In this document: one piece after another, positions 51,784-60,947 of the stretch | Numbering within the stretch: position 1 is the first letter of the stretch | Layout: each line of letters begins with the position of its first letter | Source: Alistipes provencensis | Lineage (GTDB): Bacteria > Bacteroidota > Bacteroidia > Bacteroidales > Rikenellaceae | Direction of reading: 5' to 3' | Assembly: GCF_900083545.1 (NCBI RefSeq) | Contig: NZ_LT559262.1 | Coordinates: 1,030,397-1,094,396 of the forward strand | Length of the DNA stretch: 64,000 nucleotides | The notes under the pieces: model-generated | Database searches by the model: none | Told to the model about the DNA's origin: nothing | Seen by the model: only the letters and a program-made list of their open reading frames with translations | Position numbers and translations under genes: made by a program

Positions 51784-52914
51784 ATGAAATTTACCCTGCA
51801 ACATAAAGATTCGTCGTCCCGCGCCCGCGCGGGCGAACTCCGGACCGACCACGGCACGATCCGCACCCCGATCTTCATGCCCGTGGGCACGGCGGCCACC
51901 GTCAAGGGCATTTTCCACCGCGACGTGCGCGACGAGGCGCGTGCCCAAATCATTTTGGCCAACACCTACCACCTCTACCTGCGTCCCGGCATGGAGATCA
52001 TCGAAAAGGCCGGCGGCGTACACCGTTTCTCGACATGGGAGGGCCCGATGCTCACCGACAGCGGCGGGTTTCAGGTTTTTTCGCTGGCGGCATGCCGTAA
52101 GCTCAAGGAGGAGGGGTGTCACTTCCGCTCGCACATCGACGGTTCGAAGCACCTCTTCACGCCCGAAAGCGTGATCGACACCGAACGGACGATCGGCGCC
52201 GACATCATGATGGCCTTCGACGAGTGTCCCCCGGGCGACGCCCCGCGCGAATACGCCGCCAAGTCGCTCGACCTCACCGAACGGTGGCTCGACCGGTGTT
52301 TCAACCAGTACCACCGGACCGCGCCGAAATACGGCCACTACCAAGCTCTGTTCCCCATCGTGCAGGGATGCACCTACCCGGATCTCCGGGCCCGGGCAGC
52401 AGAGAACGTAAAACAATACAACGCAGACGGTTACGCCATCGGCGGACTGGCCGTCGGCGAACCGACCGAAGTGATGTACGAAATGATCGAAGTGGTCGAC
52501 GCCATACTGCCGGAGGACCGTCCCCGTTATCTGATGGGAGTCGGTACGCCGGTGAACATCCTCGAAGGCATCGCACGCGGCGTCGACATGTTCGACTGCG
52601 TGATGCCGACGCGCAACGGCCGCAACGGGCAGTTGTTCACCGCCGAGGGGGTCATCAACATCCGCAACAAGAAGTGGGAGGACGATTTCTCGCCCATCGA
52701 CCCCGCAGGAACGGCTTTCGTCGACACGCTCTACTCGAAAGCCTACCTGCACCACCTGACGGTCTGCGGCGAAATGCTTGCGGCGCAGATCGCCTCGCTG
52801 CACAACATCGCCTTCTACCTGAGGCTGGTGGGTGCGGCCCGCGAGCACATCGTCGCCGGGGATTTCGCGGCGTGGAAAGAGGGGATGGTCGCCAAACTGC
52901 AAAAAAGGCTCTAA
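51784..52914 (+). CDS. tgt: Queuine/preQ1 tRNA-guanine transglycosylase, zinc cysteines absent
   Basis: 376 residues, TIM barrel. The catalytic region LTDSGGFQVFSLA and the nucleophile region FDCVMPTRNGRNGQLFT are intact, so base exchange in tRNA should work. The segment that normally holds the CxCxxC zinc ligands reads DPAGTAFVDTLYSKAYLHHL here, with no cysteine. I believe this is usual for Bacteroidota Tgt. ATG 51784 is chosen over an upstream TTG. It leads an operon with the LptF/G-type, PASTA and RluD-type genes. Confidence 0.93.
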   Translation: MKFTLQHKDSSSRARAGELRTDHGTIRTPIFMPVGTAATVKGIFHRDVRDEARAQIILANTYHLYLRPGMEIIEKAGGVHRFSTWEGPMLTDSGGFQVFSLAACRKLKEEGCHFRSHIDGSKHLFTPESVIDTERTIGADIMMAFDECPPGDAPREYAAKSLDLTERWLDRCFNQYHRTAPKYGHYQALFPIVQGCTYPDLRARAAENVKQYNADGYAIGGLAVGEPTEVMYEMIEVVDAILPEDRPRYLMGVGTPVNILEGIARGVDMFDCVMPTRNGRNGQLFTAEGVINIRNKKWEDDFSPIDPAGTAFVDTLYSKAYLHHLTVCGEMLAAQIASLHNIAFYLRLVGAAREHIVAGDFAAWKEGMVAKLQKRL

Positions 52915-52917
52915 ACG

Positions 52918-54021
52918 ATGAAAATGCGTTTTCCGGGGTTCAAGATCTTGGACCGTTACATACTGGGGAAGTTCCTCACCACCTACTTCTTCTCCATCGC
53001 CATGATCATCGTCATCGTGGTGGTCTTCGACTATGTGGAGAAGATTGACGACTTCACGGAGCTGCACGCACCCCTGAAATCGGTCATCTTCGATTACTAC
53101 CTCAACTTCATCCCCTACTTCATCAACCAGTTCAGCGGCCTGTTCACCTTCATCGCCTGCATCTTCTTCACCTCGAAGATGGCCTACCAGACCGAAATCG
53201 TGGCCATGCTCTCGGGCGGCATGTCGTTCCGCCGGCTGATGTGGCCCTATTTCCTCGGGGCATTCATCATCGCCTCGCTGTCGCTGACGCTCAACCTCTG
53301 GCTGATCCCCATTTCGCAGCGCCACATCGTCAATTTCGAACAGCAGTACATCAAGCGCAAGCAGAACACCAAGTTCAACCGCCACATCTACCGCCAGATC
53401 GAACCCGGCATCTTCGCCTACATCCGCGGCTACAACGACGGAGCCCGCCAAGCGTCGTTCTTCGCTCTGGAACGCTACGACAGCGGCACGATGACCCATT
53501 CGCTCGAGGCTTCCGACGTGAAATTCAACCCCGAGACCCGGCGCTGGACCGCACCGCGCTACACCAAGCGCGAATTCGACTCGCTGGGGATGGAGCGTTT
53601 CGAACAGTTCCGCAACCTCGACACGCTGATCAACCTCGACGTCACGGAGCTGGGCGAGATCAACGACCTGATCCAGACCATGAACATCACCGAGCTCAAC
53701 GAATTCCTCGACCAGCAGCGGGCCAAGGGTTCCGACTCGATCAACATCATCGAGGTCGAGAAACACGCCCGCTATGCCTATCCGCTCTCGACGTTCATTC
53801 TCACACTGATCGGCGTCTCGCTCTCCTCACGCAAGGTGCGCGGCGGCACCGGCCTGCACATCGGCATCGGCACGGGACTCTGCTTCTCGTACATCCTCTT
53901 CAACCGTTTCTTCGAGGAGTTCGCCAAGAGCGGAACCCTCCCGCCCGGGCTGGCCGTGTGGCTGCCCAACATCATCTATCTGTTCATTGCCGTCTACCTC
54001 TACCGGAAGGCGCCGAAATAA
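52918..54021 (+). CDS. LptF/LptG-family permease
   Basis: 367 residues. Opening ILDRYILGKFLTTYFFSIAMIIVIVVVFDYVE, six hydrophobic helices in two groups of three and a large periplasmic beta-rich domain between them match the YjgP/YjgQ family, which pairs with LptB to extract lipopolysaccharide from the inner membrane. The late SSRKVRGGTGLHIGIG is also typical. LptF and LptG cannot be told apart here. Three bases after tgt. Confidence 0.92.
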   Translation: MKMRFPGFKILDRYILGKFLTTYFFSIAMIIVIVVVFDYVEKIDDFTELHAPLKSVIFDYYLNFIPYFINQFSGLFTFIACIFFTSKMAYQTEIVAMLSGGMSFRRLMWPYFLGAFIIASLSLTLNLWLIPISQRHIVNFEQQYIKRKQNTKFNRHIYRQIEPGIFAYIRGYNDGARQASFFALERYDSGTMTHSLEASDVKFNPETRRWTAPRYTKREFDSLGMERFEQFRNLDTLINLDVTELGEINDLIQTMNITELNEFLDQQRAKGSDSINIIEVEKHARYAYPLSTFILTLIGVSLSSRKVRGGTGLHIGIGTGLCFSYILFNRFFEEFAKSGTLPPGLAVWLPNIIYLFIAVYLYRKAPK

Positions 54022-54031
54022 CCCGTAATCC

Positions 54032-54985
54032 ATGGAGAAACGCCCCAATTACCTCTCCCGGCTCCGGCAGAACCCGCTGCTTTGGAACCTCACGCTGATC
54101 GTCGCCCTGATCCTTGCGGCAGCCATCGCCGCCCATATCCTGATGCGGGCCGGCACGCGCCACGGAGCGCGGCGCACCGTGCCCGATTTCTCGGGCGTCG
54201 CGCTGCACGACGCCCAGCGCATCGCCCGCAAGCACGACCTGCAACTGCACATCAACGACTCGCTGTTCGTCCCCGCCTACGAGGGCGGCATCGTCCTCGA
54301 CCAGCTCCCCGAAGGGGGTGTGGAGGTGAAGCCCGGACGCACGGTCTACATCACCATCAACTCCTTCCGCCAGAAGATGGTTCCCGTGCCCTATGTGGCC
54401 GGACGTTCGCTGCGTCAGGCCAAAAACATGCTGGAGATCGCCGGACTGGAGATCGCCGAACTGGTCTACCGCCCCGACATCGCCACCAACTATGTGCTGG
54501 AGGAGTACTGCGACGGGAAACAGATCACGCAGTCGACCCGCATGGAGGCCGAGATGGGCTCCGGCGTAACGCTTTATGTGGGCGTCGAGAGCGGTCGCGA
54601 AACGACCGTCGTGCCGCGGCTGGTGGGACTGCCCCTGATGCAGGCCAAGGGCCGCCTCTGGGAACTGGGGCTCAACGTCGGGAAGGTCGATTTCGACGAG
54701 GGGGTCAACCTCCTCAACCAGAAGGATACGCGGGTCTATGTCCAGATTCCGGGCGCGGAACGGAGCGCAACGCTGGGTTCGAAGGTCGACCTGCGGCTGA
54801 CGCTCGACGGAGCCAAGGTGGACAAACACCGGGCCGAGGCCGAGAAGCAGGCGCAGGCTGCCGCCGAGGAGCGCCGGCTGGCCGAACAGCAGCTTGCCGA
54901 CTCACTCGCGCAGGCGGCATTGGAAGAGGCTGTGGAACCGGCCGCGGAACAGCCCGCAAACGATAACGAAGGATTTTTCGACTGA
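54032..54985 (+). CDS. PASTA-domain membrane protein
   Basis: 317 residues. One membrane helix (NLTLIVALILAAAIAAHILM) is followed by three PASTA repeats starting near VPDFSGVALHDAQRIARK, VPVPYVAGRSLRQAKNML and VPRLVGLPLMQAKGRL, then a coiled, Ala/Glu/Gln-rich tail. PASTA domains bind peptidoglycan in Gram-positive kinases and PBPs; there is no kinase or PBP domain here. Its stop overlaps the RluD-type start. Confidence 0.88.
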   Translation: MEKRPNYLSRLRQNPLLWNLTLIVALILAAAIAAHILMRAGTRHGARRTVPDFSGVALHDAQRIARKHDLQLHINDSLFVPAYEGGIVLDQLPEGGVEVKPGRTVYITINSFRQKMVPVPYVAGRSLRQAKNMLEIAGLEIAELVYRPDIATNYVLEEYCDGKQITQSTRMEAEMGSGVTLYVGVESGRETTVVPRLVGLPLMQAKGRLWELGLNVGKVDFDEGVNLLNQKDTRVYVQIPGAERSATLGSKVDLRLTLDGAKVDKHRAEAEKQAQAAAEERRLAEQQLADSLAQAALEEAVEPAAEQPANDNEGFFD

Positions 54986-56070
54986 TGACCGACGAACGCC
55001 CAATCGAGGAACTGGACCCGGAGGTGATCCCGGCGGACGGGGAGGACGAAGAAGAAGCGGGCCTCTACGAGCACTTTGCGGTGACGGCCGACAAGGGGCA
55101 GACCCCCATGCGGCTGGACAAGTTCCTGACCGTAAGGATGGAACACTGTTCGCGCAACCGCATTCAGGCGGCGGCCGACAGCGGCAACATCCTCGTCAAC
55201 GGCAAAGCGGCCAAATCGAGCTACAAGGTCAAGCCGCTGGACCGCATCCAGATCGTGATGCCCTACCCGCGGCGCGAGGTGGAGCTCCGGGCCGAAAACA
55301 TCCCGCTGGACATTCCCTACGAGGACAAATGGCTGCTGCTGGTCGACAAACCCGCCGGAATGGTCGTCCATCCGGGGGTGGGCAACTACGACGGGACGCT
55401 GGTCAATGCGCTGATGTACCACCTCAACGAGCAGGGAATCCCGGCCGAGGAGCAAAACCGCGCGGGGCTGGTGCACCGCATCGACAAGAACACCTCGGGA
55501 CTGCTGGTGATCGCCAAGGACGAGCAGACCCACGCACGGCTGGCCAAGCAGTTCTTCGACCACACGATCCAGCGCCGCTATGTGGCCCTCGTGTGGGGCA
55601 ACTTCGAGGAGGACGAGGGGACCATCACGGGCAACATCGGCCGCAGTCCCAAGGACCGGCAGAAGATGTTCGTCTTCGCCGACGGTTCGGACGGCAAGCA
55701 CGCCGTGACCCACTGGAAGGTCCTGAAACGCTACGGATATGTGACCCTCGTGGAGTGCCGCCTCGAAACGGGACGCACGCACCAGATACGGGTACACATG
55801 GCATGGATCGGCCATCCGCTGTTCAACGACGAGCGCTACGGCGGCGACCGCATCCTCAAGGGCACGACCTTCGCCAAATACCGCCAGTTCATCGACAACT
55901 GCTTCGCGGTGATGCCGCGCCATGCGCTGCACGCCCGCCTGCTGGGCTTCGAACACCCCGCGACGCACGAGGAGGTGCTGTTCGAAAGTCCCCTTCCGGC
56001 CGATTTCCAAGCCCTGCTGGCCAAATGGGACACCTATGTCTCAACAGCAAAGGAAATCGAAGAAAATTAA
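54985..56070 (+). CDS. Large-subunit pseudouridine synthase (RluD type)
   Basis: 361 residues. An acidic N-terminal extension of about 35 residues precedes an S4 RNA-binding domain (MRLDKFLTVRMEHCSRNRIQ) and a catalytic domain with LVHRIDKNTSGLLVIAKD (Asp nucleophile), RRYVALVWG and LETGRTHQIRVHMAWIGHPL. It makes pseudouridine in 23S rRNA. The gene is one-base coupled to the PASTA gene and is followed by a family-1 repeat. Confidence 0.92.
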   Translation: MTDERPIEELDPEVIPADGEDEEEAGLYEHFAVTADKGQTPMRLDKFLTVRMEHCSRNRIQAAADSGNILVNGKAAKSSYKVKPLDRIQIVMPYPRREVELRAENIPLDIPYEDKWLLLVDKPAGMVVHPGVGNYDGTLVNALMYHLNEQGIPAEEQNRAGLVHRIDKNTSGLLVIAKDEQTHARLAKQFFDHTIQRRYVALVWGNFEEDEGTITGNIGRSPKDRQKMFVFADGSDGKHAVTHWKVLKRYGYVTLVECRLETGRTHQIRVHMAWIGHPLFNDERYGGDRILKGTTFAKYRQFIDNCFAVMPRHALHARLLGFEHPATHEEVLFESPLPADFQALLAKWDTYVSTAKEIEEN

Positions 56071-56076
56071 CGTGTC

Positions 56077-56156
56077 ATTCCGGTCGCGACGCGACAAGCC
56101 CCTCCCGAGGGAGGGGTTTGGGGTGGGGTCAGATTTGCAAACGCGGCAAAGCCGCG
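56077..56156 (+). repeat. Structured intergenic repeat, family 1, copy 1 (G-quadruplex motif)
   Basis: It begins 7 bases past the RluD-type stop. Order: ATTCCG, hairpin GTCGC/GCGAC, hairpin CCCCTCCC/GGGAGGGG, then a G-rich run with four G-tracts (GGGAGGGGTTTGGGGTGGGG), TCAGATTTG and hairpin CGCGGC/GCCGCG. The 52-base core 56096-56147 matches the reverse complement of 61738-61789 at 51 of 52 positions. Confidence 0.9.
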
Positions 56157-56209
56157 AACAACGCCGATCGAAAGAAATGCAACCGAAACAAAACAAATAA
56201 CAAACGATC

Positions 56210-57988
56210 TTGTTTCTACCGACGACCATAAAGGAGGTCCGCGAACGCGGATGGGACCAGCTCGACGTGATCTTTTTCTCGGGCGACGCCTACATCGACC
56301 ACCCGGCATTCGGCGCGGCCGTCGTGGGGCGCCTGCTCGAAGCCGAAGGGTACCGCGTGGCCATCGTCCCCCAACCCAACTGGCGTGACGACCTGCGCGA
56401 CTTCACTAAGCTGGGCACGCCACGCCTCTTTTTCGGGGTCTCGGGCGGGTCGATGGACTCGATGGTCAACCACTACACGGCCAACCTGCGCCTGCGCCAC
56501 GACGACGCCTACACCCCCGGCGGCAGGGCGGGATTCCGTCCCGACCACGCCGTGACGGTCTATTCGCAAATCCTCAAGCGCCTCTACCCGCACGTCCCGG
56601 TGGTCATCGGGGGCATCGAGGCCTCGCTGCGCCGCCTGACCCACTATGACTACTGGAGCGATGCGCTGAAACCCTCGATACTGGCCGATTCGGGCGCCGA
56701 CCTTTTGATCTACGGCATGGGCGAACGGGTCGTGCAGGAGGTTGCCCGGGCGATGCGCAACGGCTACAACGCCAAGCTGCTGCGCAAAATCCGGCAGGTG
56801 GCGTTCCTCTCCGACGAGAATTATGTTTCGCGGCTCGACCCCGCAACGACGATCCGTCTCAACAGCTACGAAAAGTGCGTCGCCGACAAGGTCGCTTTCG
56901 GCGAGAATTTCACGGTCATCGAGACCCAAAGCAACCTGATGAATCCCGAGGCGACGCTCGTGGAGGCTGTCGGCGACCGCTATACGGTCGTTACGCCCGC
57001 CAACACAACGCTCTCGACCGAAGAGCTGGACCACTCGTTCGACCTCCCCTACGAACGCGCCCCGCATCCGCGTTATGCGGGTAAGGGCGACATCCCGGCA
57101 TGGGAGATGATCAAACATTCGGTCAATATTCACCGCGGCTGCTTCGGGGGCTGCTCGTTCTGCACCATCTCGGCGCATCAGGGCAAGTTCATCAACTCGC
57201 GCAGTGAACGCTCGATCCTCTCCGAAGTAGAGAAAATTACGCAAATGCCGGGATTCAAGGGCTATCTGTCCGACGTCGGGGCCCCTTCGGCCAACATGTA
57301 CCGCATGGGCGGCCGCGACCGCGAGCTGTGCCGCAAGTGCCGCCGCGCATCGTGCCTCCACCCGAAGCCATGTCCCAACCTCGACAACGACCACCGGCCG
57401 TTACTGGCTCTGTATGAGAAAATCCGCGCTGTAAAAGGTATCAAAAAGGCCTTTATCGGCAGCGGCATCCGTTACGACCTGTTCGACCGGTCGCCCTATC
57501 TGGAGACGGTGCTGAAGCACCACACCTCGGGACGACTTAAAGTAGCGCCCGAACACACCGAGGATAACGTATTGAAACTGATGCGCAAACCTCCGTTCGC
57601 ACTCTTCGAACGGCTGACCGCCGACTTCCATCGCATTTGCAGTCAGGAACATCTGCCCTATCAGTTGATCCCTTACTTCATCTCGTCACACCCGGGATGC
57701 ACCGAGCGGGATATGAAATCGCTGGCCGACAAGGTGTTGGGAAAGATGCATTTCAACCTCGAGCAGGTGCAGGACTTGACGCCCACGCCGATGACCCTCT
57801 CGTCGGTGATGTTCTACACGGGCGAAAATCCCTACACGCACGAAAAAGTCTACGTCGCCCGTTCGCAGGACGACAAACGGCGGCAGAAATCGTATTTTTT
57901 CGGCGGAAAGGGAGGTCCGGGACAGCAACCATTCCGGAAAGGAGGCCCGGGAGCCCGTCCGGAGCGGAAATACACGAAAAAAGGCTGA
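56210..57988 (+). CDS. ygiQ: UPF0313 radical-SAM protein
   Basis: 592 residues. The family opening MFLPTTIKEVRERGWDQLDV, then GDAYIDHPAFGAAVVGRLLE, the radical-SAM cysteines in HRGCFGGCSFCTISAHQG and a second cysteine group (CRKCRRASCLHPKPC) are present. The reaction is unknown. The start is TTG at 56210 because an in-frame stop lies 12 bases upstream. The stop lies inside the terminator hairpin. A basic Gly/Lys-rich tail follows the core. Confidence 0.92.
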   Translation: MFLPTTIKEVRERGWDQLDVIFFSGDAYIDHPAFGAAVVGRLLEAEGYRVAIVPQPNWRDDLRDFTKLGTPRLFFGVSGGSMDSMVNHYTANLRLRHDDAYTPGGRAGFRPDHAVTVYSQILKRLYPHVPVVIGGIEASLRRLTHYDYWSDALKPSILADSGADLLIYGMGERVVQEVARAMRNGYNAKLLRKIRQVAFLSDENYVSRLDPATTIRLNSYEKCVADKVAFGENFTVIETQSNLMNPEATLVEAVGDRYTVVTPANTTLSTEELDHSFDLPYERAPHPRYAGKGDIPAWEMIKHSVNIHRGCFGGCSFCTISAHQGKFINSRSERSILSEVEKITQMPGFKGYLSDVGAPSANMYRMGGRDRELCRKCRRASCLHPKPCPNLDNDHRPLLALYEKIRAVKGIKKAFIGSGIRYDLFDRSPYLETVLKHHTSGRLKVAPEHTEDNVLKLMRKPPFALFERLTADFHRICSQEHLPYQLIPYFISSHPGCTERDMKSLADKVLGKMHFNLEQVQDLTPTPMTLSSVMFYTGENPYTHEKVYVARSQDDKRRQKSYFFGGKGGPGQQPFRKGGPGARPERKYTKKG

Positions 57989-58007
57989 CGGATTCGTCAG
58001 CCTTTTT
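57977..58007 (+). terminator. Terminator of ygiQ
   Basis: Stem GGCTGACG/CGTCAGCC with a GATT loop, A6 before and T5 after. The ygiQ stop TGA is inside the 5' arm. Confidence 0.9.
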
Positions 58008-58061
58008 GTCGGTAACAGCGCAGAACCGGATCGGAAAAGCCGCGCACCTGCCATCGCCCCG

Positions 58062-58082
58062 AAAAGCCCTTTCTTAAAGGGC
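58062..58082 (-). terminator. Terminator overlapping the YeiH stop; family 3 hairpin, copy 2
   Basis: On the minus strand GCCCTTT, AAG loop, AAAGGGC, then TTTTC. The stop TAA is within the hairpin. It is similar to 48548-48564 with a compensated base-pair change. Confidence 0.75.
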
Positions 58083-59351
58083 CGGTTTGAGGATGCCGAA
58101 GAGCAGACAGGCGATCAGGAACGTCACGACGATATTGAAGGTCTGTGCCGCGAGGAACGACCAGAGGACGTTGCGGTTCTCCTTCGAAACGATGTCCTTG
58201 AGGCGTGTGTCGAGGCCGATGCAGACGAACGCCAGCGAGAAGAAGACCGTCGAAAACATCTTCGCCACGCCCGGTTCGAGGAGCTTGCCCTTGGCGCTGA
58301 GCGTGAAGAGGTCGTTCGACTGGCAAAGACTGAAAACCAGCGATGCCGCCACGAACCCGAGGATGAATTTGGGGAACTTCTCCCAGACGATACCCAGCGA
58401 GGGGGCCTGACCGCCCTTCTCGCCGCGGGTCGAAAGGTAGAGCGCGATGAAGAACGCCACGACGCCGATCAGCACGTTCTGCGCCGCCTTGATGATCACG
58501 GCATGCTGGTTGGCGACCTCACCGACGATCATGCTCGACGCGGCGACGCCCGACGTAGTGTCGATCGTACCGCCGATCCACGCCCCGGCGACCTCCTCGG
58601 CCACCTCGGGGGAGAACAGGTGCGGAAGGATCAGGTTAGCCAGCCACGGCATGAGGTAGATCATCGGAACGACGACGATCAGCACCAGCGAGACGATGTA
58701 GGAGAGTTTCTTATCGTCGCCGCCCACCACGCGTGCGGCGGTGATCGAGGCCGAGACACCGCAGATCGAGACGCCGCTCGAAAGGATCATCGCCGAACGC
58801 TGGTCGACCTTCATGCGGCGCGAAAACCAGAAGGCGAAGAACCACACGACAGCCACCACGAGACAGGCCTGCACGAGACCGAAGACGCCCGACTTCATCA
58901 CGTCGCTGAAGAGGATCGTGGCGCCGAGGCACACCACGCCGATCTTGATGAAGAACTCGCCCTGAATGGCAGGTTTCATCCACGCGGGGACACGCCACAC
59001 GTTGCGGATCAGGAGGCCGAACAGCACCGAAAAGAAGACCGATTCGAAGCCGTAGTACGACACCGCCGGGATCTTGGCCACGACCTGCGCCAGCAGCGAG
59101 ACGGCGAAAACGACGACCAGCGACGGCAGCAGCCCCTTGAGGGGGCGCCGCAGCAGCAGGCAGCCGACATAGAGCACCACCAGCACGATGGCGAACAGGT
59201 AGGCGATATTGTACCATGCGACCTCGCCCACGAGGGTCGAGGGGACATTGGGCAGATCGGCGGGAATGAGCGCCGCAAGCAGCAGCAGCGGGATGGAGAC
59301 CCAGACCACCACCCAGTCTTCGACGCGGAGTTTTTCGAAAAAGTTTTTCAT
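58074..59351 (-). CDS. YeiH-family (UPF0324) putative anion exporter
   Basis: 425 residues with 10-11 hydrophobic helices. Conserved stations include ESVFFSVLFGLLIRN, IKIGVVCLGATILFSDV, SSGVSICGVSASITAA and GAWIGGTIDTTSGVAA. The family is annotated as putative sulfate or sulfur-compound exporters, with weak experimental backing. Eleven bases separate it from the porin gene upstream, so the pair may move the same anion across both membranes. Confidence 0.88.
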   Translation of the reverse strand: MKNFFEKLRVEDWVVVWVSIPLLLLAALIPADLPNVPSTLVGEVAWYNIAYLFAIVLVVLYVGCLLLRRPLKGLLPSLVVVFAVSLLAQVVAKIPAVSYYGFESVFFSVLFGLLIRNVWRVPAWMKPAIQGEFFIKIGVVCLGATILFSDVMKSGVFGLVQACLVVAVVWFFAFWFSRRMKVDQRSAMILSSGVSICGVSASITAARVVGGDDKKLSYIVSLVLIVVVPMIYLMPWLANLILPHLFSPEVAEEVAGAWIGGTIDTTSGVAASSMIVGEVANQHAVIIKAAQNVLIGVVAFFIALYLSTRGEKGGQAPSLGIVWEKFPKFILGFVAASLVFSLCQSNDLFTLSAKGKLLEPGVAKMFSTVFFSLAFVCIGLDTRLKDIVSKENRNVLWSFLAAQTFNIVVTFLIACLLFGILKPAL

Positions 59352-59361
59352 AGCGATTCGA

Positions 59362-60417
59362 TTAGAATATTCCGGAAAGCATCAGCGACACGACATTGCG
59401 GTTCGAAGCGTCGCGCGACGCATAGTCCTCATAGGTATAGTTAAGCTGGCAGCGGAAGAATTTCACGGGCTGCCACAACAATCCCACCGTATAGTTGGTC
59501 TGGCGGGAGGCGCTTTCGGAGACATCTTCGCGGAAAGTGTCGTAGCGCACCACGGGCATCAGCTTCGGCGTCACGCGCCAGCCGCCCACGGCATACCAGC
59601 CGTCGCTGTCCAGTTCGCCGCCACCCTGAGGAAGCCCCGTCGTGCCGGAAATCCACTCGGCGCGCAGCACCAGCGGACCGCGGTCGTAGCAGGCGCCCGC
59701 ACCGTAGCGGACACGTTTGAGGTAGTCGGCACCGTATTCGCCCCAGTAATAGGAACCGGCGATTTGCAGTCCGGCAACGGGACGCAGCGTCAGCCGCGCC
59801 ACGATATCCTTCGACTTGTTCTTATCCTTTATGTTGAGCCCCTCGCCGTTGAAGACGCCGAAATTATAGCTCAGGATGCTGAACTCCCTGCGTTTGAAGA
59901 AGCTGCCGCAGAGCATGGCGCCCATGTCGCGGCCCGTGGCCGAAAGCCCGCAGACGTCGTTGAAGCCCATCAGCCGGCGCAGGGGAAGCGGGTATTCGAT
60001 GAATTCGTATTTGAGGGGTACATACTCGGTGTTCTCGATCGAAAAGGGAAGCTTGAATTCGCCGAGCTGGAAATTCAGCGCATCGAAAGGCCGGTAGCGG
60101 ATGTAGGCATCGACGATCTTCGGCGAGACGAACTCGACCTGCACCCGGTAGTCGAGTTTCGGAGCGATGGCGCCCGCGAGGTTCAGGCGCACGCGTTTGA
60201 TGAAAAAGGACGAGGAGGTCTCCGACCACTCGTAGCCCGTCTGCACATAACCCGAAATCTCGGGCAGGCGGGCGAGAACCTTGTCCCACGTCGAGGTTTT
60301 GGCTTTCAGGGCCTCGATTTCGGCCGACAGCTCCGCAACGGAGGGTTCGGCGGCCGGTTCCCGGGCCTGAACCCCGAGGCAAAGCAGGACAAAGAGCAGC
60401 GTAACGATCGGTTTCAT
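59362..60417 (-). CDS. Outer-membrane porin, phosphate-selective (O/P) type
   Basis: 351 residues. Signal peptide (MKPIVTLLFVLLCLGVQA), a short coiled coil (AELSAEIEALKAK), then amphipathic beta strands to a terminal Phe (NVVSLMLSGIF), the usual outer-membrane-barrel ending. The strand FFIKRVRLNLAGAIAPKLDYRVQVEF is typical of porin O/P. Its operon mate is the YeiH transporter. No strong promoter is visible; GACATTTG upstream is only a partial match. Confidence 0.85.
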   Translation of the reverse strand: MKPIVTLLFVLLCLGVQAREPAAEPSVAELSAEIEALKAKTSTWDKVLARLPEISGYVQTGYEWSETSSSFFIKRVRLNLAGAIAPKLDYRVQVEFVSPKIVDAYIRYRPFDALNFQLGEFKLPFSIENTEYVPLKYEFIEYPLPLRRLMGFNDVCGLSATGRDMGAMLCGSFFKRREFSILSYNFGVFNGEGLNIKDKNKSKDIVARLTLRPVAGLQIAGSYYWGEYGADYLKRVRYGAGACYDRGPLVLRAEWISGTTGLPQGGGELDSDGWYAVGGWRVTPKLMPVVRYDTFREDVSESASRQTNYTVGLLWQPVKFFRCQLNYTYEDYASRDASNRNVVSLMLSGIF

Positions 60418-60488
60418 AAGCAGCTAACTTGAATTCGGGTACAAATGTCGGGATTTCATCGCTGCGGGTCAATACGCCTAAATACCTA

Positions 60489-60513
60489 AAAAGGGCCGGA
60501 TTGCTCCGGCCCC
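60489..60513 (-). terminator. Terminator of the recO/small exported protein operon
   Basis: Stem GGGCCGGA/TCCGGCCC with loop GCAA on the transcript, followed by TTTTT on the minus strand. Confidence 0.88.
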
Positions 60514-60538
60514 TGAATCAAAATAGTCCCGTGCGGCG

Positions 60539-60913
60539 CTACCGCGGCATGGGAAACGAAAGCGTACGCGCGTCGAGATAGGCGTCGGGGAATGGACTCC
60601 AGTTCCACGCCTGTCCGTTCGAAAGGGTGAAATGCTGTCCCAGACGCAGGGTGTTGTTGTCGATGACGGTGATGCGCGAAGGCAGGTTCTCCTTCTGAAT
60701 CACCACCACCGAGGTCATCGACACCGTGGGTTTGGTCTTCACCGGCACCATCGTCTTATAGTCGGGTTTCCAAGGCGACATGTGCGCCAATGAATCGGGA
60801 AGCGCAAAGCCCGACGTGCGGGTCGTATCGCGTTTGAAATCGAATTTCGGCTCCTGAGCGGAGGCGGTCAGCGCAACGGCGAGCGCAACGGCCGCAAACA
60901 ACATCTTTCTCAT
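60539..60913 (-). CDS. Small exported protein of unknown function
   Basis: 124 residues, family not recognised. A signal peptide (MRKMLFAAVALAVALTASAQ) is followed by a soluble domain with FALPDSLAHMSPWKPDY, SVVVIQKENLPSRITVID and a closing ARTLSFPMPR. There is no lipobox or transmembrane segment, so it is probably free in the periplasm. It lies 34 bases after recO and ends at a strong terminator. Confidence 0.65.
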   Translation of the reverse strand: MRKMLFAAVALAVALTASAQEPKFDFKRDTTRTSGFALPDSLAHMSPWKPDYKTMVPVKTKPTVSMTSVVVIQKENLPSRITVIDNNTLRLGQHFTLSNGQAWNWSPFPDAYLDARTLSFPMPR

Positions 60914-60947
60914 AATTTTTCCCTCTGTTTATCTTTATTCATTAACG

